A DNA stretch of 64,000 nt from an uncultured Hyphomicrobiales bacterium (GTDB taxonomy: Bacteria; Pseudomonadota; Alphaproteobacteria; Rhizobiales; Devosiaceae). The first letter of the stretch is position 1. The number at the start of each line of letters is the position of its first letter. The stretch lies in NCBI GenBank assembly GCA_903842455.1, contig CAIMLX010000174.1:1-64000 (forward strand), in the 5' to 3' direction. Below are positions 15,807 through 24,153 of this stretch, one piece after another. The notes under the pieces are model-generated. The model was not told the DNA's origin and made no database searches. It worked only from the letters and a program-made list of their open reading frames with translations. The translations under genes were made by a program, and so were the position numbers.

Positions 15807-16403
15807 ATGAAGGTCAACGTCGTCTATGCCCATCCAGCAGCCGACAGCTACACCGCGTCGCTGCACCAGAGTATCCTGCGGACGCTAAGGGCCCGGGGCG
15901 ACGAGGTCATCGACTTCGACCTCTACGCGATGCAGTTCGACCCGGTGATGGGAGAGGACGAGTGGCGCGGGCACGAGGACCCGTCTCGGCCGCCGCCGCA
16001 GGACCTGAAAATCTATGTCGACGCGCTGAAATGGGCCGAGGCCTGTGTGTTCTGCTTTCCCACCTGGTGGGTGGGCCTGCCGGCGATCCTCAAAGGCTAT
16101 TTCGATCGCGTGTGGCGTCCGGGTATTGCCTTTGAACAGCCGCCGGGCGGCGGTCTCATCAAGCCGGCTCTGGTGAACCTCACCCGGATGGGCGTGGTCA
16201 CCACCTGCGGCGCGCCCTGGTTCTACAACAGGCTATTGATGCAGGATCCGGCGAGAAAGGTGCTGTTGCGCGGGTTGAAGGCCACCTGCGGCGGCTTCGG
16301 CGTGAAGCACCTCTATCTCGCGCAGCACGCCGTCTACGACATCTCGCCGGAAGCGCGTGAAAAGTTCGCACAAAAGGTCGAGCAGCGGTTCGCCCGGTTC
16401 TAG
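15807..16403 (+). CDS. NAD(P)H-dependent flavin oxidoreductase (NQO1/WrbA-like fold)
   Basis: A 198-residue flavodoxin-fold quinone reductase of the NAD(P)H dehydrogenase (quinone) family. The N-terminal VVYAHPAADSYTASLH phosphate-binding region and the FCFPTWWVGLPAILKGYFDRVW segment are diagnostic of the family; TTCGAPWFYN lies near the flavin. It probably reduces quinones or related electrophiles with two electrons. It starts 26 nt after the nucleotidase gene and ends 12 nt before the convergent LOG gene. Confidence 0.85.
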   Translation: MKVNVVYAHPAADSYTASLHQSILRTLRARGDEVIDFDLYAMQFDPVMGEDEWRGHEDPSRPPPQDLKIYVDALKWAEACVFCFPTWWVGLPAILKGYFDRVWRPGIAFEQPPGGGLIKPALVNLTRMGVVTTCGAPWFYNRLLMQDPARKVLLRGLKATCGGFGVKHLYLAQHAVYDISPEAREKFAQKVEQRFARF

Positions 16404-16415
16404 TGCTACCGCCCT

Positions 16416-17270
16416 TCAACCCGCCTTCAGCTTCACCGCCGGCAGCTTGTAGTGGCGGCGCACCACGTCCCAGCCTTCTTCGGCGCTGTCGACGATGGTG
16501 AACAGGTTCGGATCGTCGGGCGAGATCGTGCCCGCCTCGGCCAGCGCCTCGAAGTTGATGATCTTCTTCCAGAACTCGCCGCCGAACAGCAGCAGTGGCA
16601 CGCGGTCCATGCGGCCGGTCTGGATCAGCGTCAGCGTCTCGAAGAACTCGTCCATGGTGCCGAAGCCGCCGGGGAAGATGGCCACCGCGCGGGCGCGCAG
16701 CAGGAAGTGGATCTTCCGCGTCGCGAAATAGTGGAAATTGAAGCACAGGTCCGGGGTGATGTAGGCGTTCGGGGTCTGCTCGTGCGGCAGCACGATGTTG
16801 AGCCCGATGTTCGGCGCCCCGACATCGGCCGCGCCGCGATTGCCGGCCTCCATCACGCCGGGACCACCGCCCGTCGTGACCACGAAATCCTTGTAGCCGG
16901 TCGCCTGCGAGGTCACCGAGGCGTACTGAGCGAACTTGCGCGCCTCGTCATAGTACTTGCTGGCGAGTTCGAGGTTCTTTTTCTGCACCTCGTTGCGCGC
17001 CGCCCAGGCGGGCTTGCCCGGCTCGGGGATGCGGGCACCGCCGAACAGCACCACCGTCGAGTTGATGCCGCGGCGCCGCAGCTCGAACTCGGGCTTCAGG
17101 TATTCGAGCTGGAAGCGGACGCCGCGCAGGTCCTCCGAGGTGAGGAAGTCATCGTCGGCGAAGGCCAGGCGGAAGGCCGGCGCGCGGGTCTGGTCGGTTT
17201 CGGCTGCATGCTTGGCCGCATCGATGTCTTCTGCCGATGTGCGAAGCGGCGTGTGCCGGGTTCTGGCCAT
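16416..17270 (-). CDS. LOG-family protein (TIGR00730 Rossmann-fold nucleotide hydrolase)
   Basis: A 284-residue member of the LOG/lysine-decarboxylase-like family, with VVTTGGGPGVMEAGNRGA and the signature PGGFGTMDEFFE. LOG enzymes cleave nucleoside 5'-monophosphates, including cytokinin ribotides, to free base and ribose 5-phosphate. The N-terminal ~75 residues extend beyond the minimal domain, as in larger bacterial members. It diverges from dapD and may share the palindromic control region at 17383-17398. Confidence 0.85.
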   Translation of the reverse strand: MARTRHTPLRTSAEDIDAAKHAAETDQTRAPAFRLAFADDDFLTSEDLRGVRFQLEYLKPEFELRRRGINSTVVLFGGARIPEPGKPAWAARNEVQKKNLELASKYYDEARKFAQYASVTSQATGYKDFVVTTGGGPGVMEAGNRGAADVGAPNIGLNIVLPHEQTPNAYITPDLCFNFHYFATRKIHFLLRARAVAIFPGGFGTMDEFFETLTLIQTGRMDRVPLLLFGGEFWKKIINFEALAEAGTISPDDPNLFTIVDSAEEGWDVVRRHYKLPAVKLKAG

Positions 17271-17380
17271 TCTGGCGTCTCCAAAGGGCGGAGCGTTTCC
17301 AGGAAAAGTTGCAGACTTTTCCGGTTCGGAAACGCGACCACGAGTGAGTCCATTGCTCGCATAAGCGAAGTTAAGGATCG

Positions 17381-17408
17381 TTGACAGCCCGGGCTGTCCG
17401 GATAATGT
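17381..17408 (+). promoter_or_regulatory. dapD promoter overlapped by a 16-bp perfect palindrome
   Basis: TTGACA (17381-17386), an exact -35 box, is 16 bp from TAATGT (17403-17408). The palindrome GACAGCCCGGGCTGTC (17383-17398) covers the end of the -35 box and most of the spacer, an ideal place for a repressor. Transcription would start near 17415, about 30 nt before dapD. Confidence 0.6.
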
Positions 17409-17444
17409 CCGCCCCGCCTAACTCTCCCGCCAGAAAGCCGCTCC

Positions 17445-18290
<846 letters not shown>

Positions 18291-18291
18291 C

Positions 18292-19431
18292 GTGATCGAC
18301 GCCCTCTCGCTCCTCCAAGACCTGATCCGCCGCCCGTCGGTCACCCCGGCCGAGGAGGGCGTGCTCGGTGTGCTCGAAGCGGTGCTCACCCCGCTGGGCT
18401 TCACCTGCACGCGGGTGCGGTTCGAGGGGGATGGGTCGTATCCGGTCGATAACCTGTTCGCGACGCGCGGCAGCGCCGGCAAGCACCTGTTGTTTGCCGG
18501 GCACACCGATGTGGTGCCGCCCGGCGATACGGCCGCGTGGCAGCACCCGCCCTTCGCGGCCGACATCGCCGATGGCCTGATCTATGGCCGCGGCGCCGCC
18601 GACATGAAGTCGGGCATCGCTGCCTTCGTCGCGGCGCTGTCGCAGGCGCCCGCCGATGCCCGCATCTCGCTCGCCATCACCAATGACGAGGAAGCGGATT
18701 CGGTGAACGGCACCGACAAGCTGATGGCCTGGGCCGAGGCCCAGGGTCACCGCTTCGATTTCGCCATCGTCGGCGAGCCGAGCGCCACGCTGCGGGTCGG
18801 CGACTCGATCAAGATCGGCCGGCGCGGCTCGTTCAGCGGGCAGATCAAGGTCACCGGCACGCAGGGGCACGCCGCCTATCCGGACCGGGCCAACAACCCC
18901 ATCCCGGTGGCGGCGGCGCTCGTCTCCGCGCTCTCCGGCAAGCTCGACGACGGCACCGAGCACTTTCCGCCCTCGAACCTCGAATTCACCACGGTGGATG
19001 TCGGCAACCCCACCGGCAACGTCATCCCGGCCGCCGTCACCATGCGCTTCAACGTGCGCCACAACGATCGCTGGAGCCCGGAGAGCCTGACGCAGTCGGT
19101 CAACGACGTGATCGACAACCTCGACAAGCAGGGCACCACGGTAGAGTTCATCCAGCTCGGCCGGCCGTCGCGGGTGTTCCTGTCGCCGCTCGATGGCGGC
19201 GTCGACACGCTGATCGAGACCATCGCCCGCTCCACCGGCATCCCGCCCGAGCTCTCGACCGCCGGCGGCACCTCGGATGCGCGCTTCATCGCCGAATACT
19301 GCGCGGTGGTGGAGTTCGGCCTCCCTGGCCCCACCATGCACAAGGTGGACGAGCATATCCGCATCGCCGACCTTGCAGCGCTGACCGGGCTTTATGCCCA
19401 GTTCATCGCCGACTATTTCCGGAGCGCCTGA
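18292..19431 (+). CDS. dapE: Succinyl-diaminopimelate desuccinylase
   Basis: A 379-residue M20 zinc hydrolase that removes succinate from N-succinyl-LL-diaminopimelate. Metal ligands lie in FAGHTDVVPPGD (His, Asp), YGRGAADMKSG (Asp), TNDEEADS (Glu-Glu) and the late TMHKVDE (His). A dimerisation domain sits between. The start is GTG at 18292, one base after the dapD stop. Its TGA overlaps the ATG of the next membrane-protein gene (TGATG). Confidence 0.96.
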   Translation: MIDALSLLQDLIRRPSVTPAEEGVLGVLEAVLTPLGFTCTRVRFEGDGSYPVDNLFATRGSAGKHLLFAGHTDVVPPGDTAAWQHPPFAADIADGLIYGRGAADMKSGIAAFVAALSQAPADARISLAITNDEEADSVNGTDKLMAWAEAQGHRFDFAIVGEPSATLRVGDSIKIGRRGSFSGQIKVTGTQGHAAYPDRANNPIPVAAALVSALSGKLDDGTEHFPPSNLEFTTVDVGNPTGNVIPAAVTMRFNVRHNDRWSPESLTQSVNDVIDNLDKQGTTVEFIQLGRPSRVFLSPLDGGVDTLIETIARSTGIPPELSTAGGTSDARFIAEYCAVVEFGLPGPTMHKVDEHIRIADLAALTGLYAQFIADYFRSA

Positions 19432-19988
19432 TGACCAACGGCTTTTTCGCTGCCGCGAAGGCGACGCTGCGCGCCTTTGGATCGCGCGCCGGCAACGAGG
19501 CGACCGACCCGGCCTCGGTCACCCCCACCCATGCCGGCCTCGCCGTGGCGCTGATGCTGGCGACACAGGTTGCGACCCAGATCGGGCCGATCGCCATGGT
19601 CGCGCCGGAGGTGCTGCCGGATGTTGCCGTGCCCTTCGCCATCAGCGTCGCCGTGCAACTGGTGCCTTTCGCGGTAATCGTCGCGGGCGCCCTGTGGGCG
19701 AAGCAGCGCGAGCGGGTGCCCATGGTGGTCATGCTGACGGCGCTGGGGCTGGTGGTCATCCAGTTGAGCGCGCTTACCCTGTCGCTGACGGGGTTCCGCT
19801 CTGATGCGGCGCTCGTCGGCATCATGGCCTACATGACCGGCAGGGCGTCGCGCACCATGCTCGGCTTCTCGATCGCCGGCTGCATCGTCGCCGGGCTGGT
19901 CGTGGCGGTCGGCGTCGTCGCGGCCTCCATCCTGTTCTACGCCCTGCCCGGCGCCGAGGCCGCCGCCGGCGCGGCGGAGCTCGGCTAG
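19431..19988 (+). CDS. Integral membrane protein, hypothetical (dap operon)
   Basis: A 185-residue protein with four or five hydrophobic segments, near residues 33-58, 65-86, 97-121 and 140-170. No known family motif is recognised. The TGATG overlap with dapE and the TAGTG overlap with the next gene show it is part of the dap operon. It resembles YIP1-like small membrane proteins only in general plan. Function unknown. Confidence 0.7.
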   Translation: MTNGFFAAAKATLRAFGSRAGNEATDPASVTPTHAGLAVALMLATQVATQIGPIAMVAPEVLPDVAVPFAISVAVQLVPFAVIVAGALWAKQRERVPMVVMLTALGLVVIQLSALTLSLTGFRSDAALVGIMAYMTGRASRTMLGFSIAGCIVAGLVVAVGVVAASILFYALPGAEAAAGAAELG

Positions 19989-20536
19989 TGTCCGACCGCC
20001 CTCCCAGCTTCATCGACGAGGCCATCTCGGCCGCCCGCGGCGTTGCCGGCCTCGTCGTCGGCAATCGTGAAGTCGAGCGCCGCTTCGACCTGACGCTGCG
20101 CGGCCTGCTCGGCAGCCTGATTGCGCTGCTGTTCGTCACCGCCATCAGCGCGGCCCTGCCGATGCTGATGGGCCAGCCCGGCGGGGTGCTGCGCGGTATT
20201 CTGAGCTATAGCTTGCTGCTGTCGCTGCAGGTGGGCTGCTCGGCCATCGTACTCGTGCAGCTGAAGCGGCTCGACGGTTTCGTGCCCTATTTCACCGCGG
20301 ATAACTGGGCGAGCGTCTACGTCACCATCCTCTCCACCGGGCTCAACCTCGCCGGGGTCAGCGACGAGTTCCTGTCGCTGCCCGTCGCGGTGCTGGTGAT
20401 CGTCATCGCGGTCAATATCGGGCGGCTGATCGTCAAGCTCGAGCCACTGCAGGTGGCGATGTTCGTCATCGCGCAGATGGTCGGTGCGGTGGCCGGCGGC
20501 TTCGTGCTCAGCCTGTTCGTGCCGATCAGTAGCTGA
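19988..20536 (+). CDS. Integral membrane protein, hypothetical (dap operon)
   Basis: A 182-residue protein with about five predicted transmembrane segments, the first near residues 37-58 and the last near 155-175. It begins at a GTG whose G is the last base of the preceding TAG. The N-terminal 30 residues (AISAARGVAGLVVGNREVERRFDLT) are soluble and look amphipathic. It may work with the preceding membrane protein, since the two are translationally coupled. Its last 11 nt overlap the end of the convergent truA gene. Function unknown. Confidence 0.7.
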   Translation: MSDRPPSFIDEAISAARGVAGLVVGNREVERRFDLTLRGLLGSLIALLFVTAISAALPMLMGQPGGVLRGILSYSLLLSLQVGCSAIVLVQLKRLDGFVPYFTADNWASVYVTILSTGLNLAGVSDEFLSLPVAVLVIVIAVNIGRLIVKLEPLQVAMFVIAQMVGAVAGGFVLSLFVPISS

Positions 20537-21263
20537 CGCGGGTGAGGTAGAGCCCGTCGGGTGGCGCCAGCGGGCCGCAGCGGGCGCGCTCTGCCGCATC
20601 GAGCGCGGCGCGGAAATCGCGCGGGCTCCACTTGCCATCGCCGACGAGCTTCAGCGAGCCAACCATCGAGCGCACCTGCGAGTGGAGGAAGCTGCGCGCC
20701 CTTGCCGTCACCACGATCATGTCCGACTGCCGCGACACGTCGAACTGCTCGAGCGTGCGGATCGGCGAGTTCGCCTGGCACTCGGCGGCGCGGAAGGTGG
20801 TGAAGTCGTGCCGCCCGAGGATCAGCTGCGCCGCGGCATGCATGACGTCGGCGTCGAGCTCCACCGGCACGTGCCACACCTTGCCCGCATCGAGCGCCGG
20901 CCGGGCCCTCCGGTTGAGGATGCGATACTCGTAGTGCCGCGCCGTCGCCGAGAACCGCGCCTCAAACGTGTCGTCCACCGCCGCGCATTCAACGATCGCC
21001 ACCGGGTGCGGCTTGGTGTGGAAGTTCAAGGCCTCGCGCACCTTGAACGGGTCCCACGCGCGGGAAAGGTCGAAGCTGACCACCTGCCCCAGCGCATGCA
21101 CCCCGGCATCGGTCCGCCCCGCCGCCTGCGTGGACACCGTCTCGCCCGAAAACCGCGCGATCGCCTCTTCCAGCACCTGCTGCACCGACAGATCATGCGC
21201 CTGTCGCTGCCAGCCGCAGAAGGGTCGGCCGTCATACTCGATGGTCAGCTTGTAGCGGGGCAC
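20526..21263 (-). CDS. truA: tRNA pseudouridine(38-40) synthase TruA
   Basis: A 245-residue enzyme that isomerises uridines 38-40 of the tRNA anticodon arm. The catalytic aspartate lies in GRTDAGVHALGQ; other family segments are YEYRI(L)N and FLHSQVRSMVGSL. The start is GTG at 21263, overlapping the fmt stop in TAGTG, so truA is translated from the fmt transcript. It converges with and overlaps the end of the membrane-protein gene by 11 nt. Confidence 0.96.
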   Translation of the reverse strand: MPRYKLTIEYDGRPFCGWQRQAHDLSVQQVLEEAIARFSGETVSTQAAGRTDAGVHALGQVVSFDLSRAWDPFKVREALNFHTKPHPVAIVECAAVDDTFEARFSATARHYEYRILNRRARPALDAGKVWHVPVELDADVMHAAAQLILGRHDFTTFRAAECQANSPIRTLEQFDVSRQSDMIVVTARARSFLHSQVRSMVGSLKLVGDGKWSPRDFRAALDAAERARCGPLAPPDGLYLTRVSY

Positions 21264-22183
21264 TACTCCGCCCGTTCCGGCAGCGTCCCGGCGCCGCGCA
21301 GGAAGGTCTGGGCGTCCATGGCGCCCTTGCCCTCGCGCTGCACAGCGGTGAGCCGCACCGCGCCCTCGCCACAGGCAATGGTAAGATCGGGGAGGATGGT
21401 GCCCGGCGCGGCAGAGCCCGTGGCCAGCGTCGAGCGCAGCGCCTTCACCCGGGTCGGCACGCCGTTGAGGCTCAGCTCGAACCAGGCGCCGGGGAACGGC
21501 GACAGCCCGCGGATCAGGTTATGCACCTCCGCTGCGGGCTTGCTCCAGTCGATCCGCGCCTCGGCCTTGTCGATCTTGCTGGCATAGGTCACGCCCTCGT
21601 CGGGCTGCGGGGTGAAGTGCAGGCTGCCGCGTTCCACCGCCGCCAGTGCCCGGCCCATCAGGTCGGCGCCAACCAGCATCATCTTGTCGTGCAGTTCGCC
21701 CGAGGTCATGTCGGGACCGATGGGCATTTCCTCGATCAGGCCGACGGCGCCGGTATCGAGCCCCTCGTCCATCTGCATCACCATGATGCCGGTGCGCTTG
21801 TCGCCCGCCATCACCGCCCGCTGGATCGGCGCGGCACCGCGCCAGCGCGGCAGCAGCGAACCATGCAGGTTCAGGCAGCCGAGCCGTGGCGCCTCGAGGA
21901 TGGCCTTGGGCAGGATCAGCCCATAGGCCACCACCACGCCCAGGTCCGCGTCGAGCGCCGCGAACGCTTCCTGCTCGGGCGCCTGCTTCAGCGAGCGCGG
22001 GGTGTACACCGGGATGCCGAAACCCTCGGCCGCCTCGTGCACCGGCGACTTGCGCTCGGCCTGCCCGCGTCCCGCCGGTTTTGGCGCACGCGTATAGACG
22101 GCGACGACCTCGTGGCCGCTCGAAACGATCTCGGTGAGGGTGGGGACCGCGAAGTCCGGGGTGCCCATGAAGACTATGCGCAT
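21263..22183 (-). CDS. fmt: Methionyl-tRNA formyltransferase
   Basis: A 306-residue enzyme that formylates initiator Met-tRNA. The formyltransferase domain has [19 protein letters not shown] with the catalytic His and a later DTGAVG segment; the C-terminal OB-like tRNA-binding domain follows from about residue 205. It lies upstream of truA and, after an intergenic inverted repeat, downstream of def, matching the usual def-fmt-truA grouping. Confidence 0.96.
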   Translation of the reverse strand: MRIVFMGTPDFAVPTLTEIVSSGHEVVAVYTRAPKPAGRGQAERKSPVHEAAEGFGIPVYTPRSLKQAPEQEAFAALDADLGVVVAYGLILPKAILEAPRLGCLNLHGSLLPRWRGAAPIQRAVMAGDKRTGIMVMQMDEGLDTGAVGLIEEMPIGPDMTSGELHDKMMLVGADLMGRALAAVERGSLHFTPQPDEGVTYASKIDKAEARIDWSKPAAEVHNLIRGLSPFPGAWFELSLNGVPTRVKALRSTLATGSAAPGTILPDLTIACGEGAVRLTAVQREGKGAMDAQTFLRGAGTLPERAE

Positions 22184-22202
22184 CGAGCTATCGGCTCCAT
22201 CG

Positions 22203-22335
22203 CCTTCTCCCCTTGTGGGAGAAGGTGCCCGAAGGGCGGATGAGGGGTGGTCTCAGCGAATGCAGTCGCCCGGGCAGCGTTGCCGAAACCCCTCATCCGG
22301 CGCTGCGCGCCACCTTCTCCCACAAGGGGAGAAGG
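22203..22335. repeat. Long imperfect inverted repeat, RIME-like intergenic element (copy 1)
   Basis: A 25-bp outer arm (22203-22227) is perfectly repeated in inverse at 22311-22335. A second 12-bp inner arm CGGATGAGGGGT (22237-22248) pairs with ACCCCTCATCCG (22288-22299). Such CCCCTCATCCG...CACCTTCTCCC elements are typical of Rhizobiales intergenic mosaic repeats. It sits between def and fmt, so the RNA would fold into a long hairpin inside that transcript. A relative lies at 27307-27436. Confidence 0.85.
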
Positions 22336-22358
22336 GAAGGAAGGGCGCCCCGCTTCTA

Positions 22359-22871
22359 TCAGCCCGCCCGCCTCGCCTGCTTCTGGAACTTCTTCAGCAC
22401 GCGGTCGCGCTTCAGCCGGCTCAGGTAGTCGATGTAGAGCACGCCATCGAGGTGGTCGAGTTCGTGCTGCACGCAGATCGCCAGCCGCTCCTTGGCATGC
22501 AGCTCGATATCCTTGCCGTCGAGGTTGGTGTAGCGAACCGTCACCTCGGAGGGGCGATCGACGTCGTAGTAGAGCTCGGGGATCGACAGGCAGCCTTCCT
22601 CGGTGGTGATCACCTCGTCCGAGTAGCTCATGATCTCGGGGTTGATCATCACCAGCGGGTCAGCCTCTTCGCCTTCCTTGGCGACATCGATCACCACGAT
22701 GCGCTTCAGCTCGCCGATCTGCGGCGCGGCAAGGCCGATGCCCGGTGCATCGTACATGGTCTCGAGCATGTCGGCGGCCAGCTGCCTGACGCCGTCGTCG
22801 ATCTTCTCGATCGGCTCCGCAATCGCACGCAGGCGCTCGTCGGGCAGGATCAGGATGGGGCGCGTGGCCAT
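22359..22871 (-). CDS. def: Peptide deformylase
   Basis: A 170-residue metalloenzyme that removes the formyl group from nascent proteins. All three signatures are intact: GIGLAAPQIG, EGCLSIP (Cys ligand) and QHELDHLDG (two His ligands and the catalytic Glu). The ATG at 22871 has AAGGA 10 nt upstream; a TTG six codons earlier is possible. It is upstream of fmt on the same strand, so formylation and deformylation genes are together. Confidence 0.96.
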   Translation of the reverse strand: MATRPILILPDERLRAIAEPIEKIDDGVRQLAADMLETMYDAPGIGLAAPQIGELKRIVVIDVAKEGEEADPLVMINPEIMSYSDEVITTEEGCLSIPELYYDVDRPSEVTVRYTNLDGKDIELHAKERLAICVQHELDHLDGVLYIDYLSRLKRDRVLKKFQKQARRAG

Positions 22872-22980
22872 TGCCGGGTGGTCCTTCAATTCGGAGATCG
22901 GCTGAATATGGTATTTCCGCGGTGGGGGTCAACCGCACAGGATGGAACAAAAGGGAAACCGAATCGGATAGGGTGTGTCG

Positions 22981-24153
22981 ATGGATCGTGTTCTGTTCGT
23001 TCTCGCCGATTTTCCGGTCACGGTGGAGACCGCCGCCCTCGCCGCGGCCGGGACGTTCGCACTGCTGCTGATCGCCTTGCTGGTTGTCGTCGTCCGCCAG
23101 TCGCAGGCCCGGGCCGAGGAGGCGCGGCAGCGCGCCGACGAAGCTGCCGTGGCACAGGCGAAGGCGGCGGAGAACGAGCGGCACCTTGCCGACATGATCC
23201 GCATCCAGTCCGAAATGACCGGGCGCATGCAGACCATGTCGGAGATTTTCGGCTCCCGCACCTCCGACCTCGCCCGCCTCGTCAACGAGCGGCTCGACAG
23301 CCAGGGCCAGCGGCTCGGCGCGGCCATGGCCGACAGTTCGACCAAGACAAACGAGACGCTGTCCAAGCTGCAGGAACGCCTCGCCGTCATCGACCGGGCG
23401 CAGTCCAACATCACCCAGCTCAGCCAGGACGTCGTCGGGCTGCAGTCGATCCTCGCCAACAAGCAGACGCGCGGCGCTTTCGGGCAGGGCCGGATGGAAG
23501 TCATCATCGGCGACGGGCTCGCGCCCAACGCCTACGCCTTCCAGGCGACGCTCTCCAATGGCAGCCGGCCGGACGCGGTGGTCTACATGCCCAACAGCGC
23601 CCCCTCGCTGGTCATCGATGCCAAGTTTCCGCTCGAGAGCTGGCAGCGTTTCGCCACCGGCACGCCCGAAGAGCAGCGCTTCGCCGCCAACGGCTTCCGC
23701 AACGACATGGGCGTCCACATCAAGGCGATCTCCGAAAAGTACCTGATCCCCGGCGAGACTGCGGATACGGCCTTCCTGTTCGTCCCATCGGAATCGATCT
23801 TCGCCGACCTGCACGAGAAGTTCGAGGACGTGGTGCAGAAGGCGCTGAAGGCGCGCGTCGTCATAGTTTCCCCGTCGATCCTGATGCTGTCCATCCAGGT
23901 GGTGCAGGCGCTGATGCGCGACGTGCGGATGCGCGAGGAAGCCTACCGCATCCAGACCGAGGTGCGCGCCCTGCTCGGCGACGTCGGCCGGCTCGACGAG
24001 CGAGTGAAGAAGCTGCAGAGCCACTTCACGCAGGCCCAGAACGACATCGGCGACATCCTCGTCTCGTCCAGCAAGGTGCTGCGCCGCGGCGAAAAGATCG
24101 AGGCGATGGAGTTCGACGAGACGCCGCAGCCTCAGCGCCTCGCGGGGGAATAG
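22981..24153 (+). CDS. rmuC: DNA recombination protein RmuC family
   Basis: A 390-residue protein with an N-terminal membrane anchor (residues 18-37, ALAAAGTFALLLIALLVVVV), a long coiled-coil region to about 150, and the RmuC nuclease-like domain with GRMEVIIGDGLAPNAY, IDAKFPLESWQRF and YLIPGETADTAFLFVPSE. RmuC limits inversions and rearrangements at repeats. The ATG at 22981 is used; a GTG two codons earlier is possible. Its TAG is directly adjacent to the stop of the convergent GGDEF-EAL gene. Confidence 0.92.
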   Translation: MDRVLFVLADFPVTVETAALAAAGTFALLLIALLVVVVRQSQARAEEARQRADEAAVAQAKAAENERHLADMIRIQSEMTGRMQTMSEIFGSRTSDLARLVNERLDSQGQRLGAAMADSSTKTNETLSKLQERLAVIDRAQSNITQLSQDVVGLQSILANKQTRGAFGQGRMEVIIGDGLAPNAYAFQATLSNGSRPDAVVYMPNSAPSLVIDAKFPLESWQRFATGTPEEQRFAANGFRNDMGVHIKAISEKYLIPGETADTAFLFVPSESIFADLHEKFEDVVQKALKARVVIVSPSILMLSIQVVQALMRDVRMREEAYRIQTEVRALLGDVGRLDERVKKLQSHFTQAQNDIGDILVSSSKVLRRGEKIEAMEFDETPQPQRLAGE

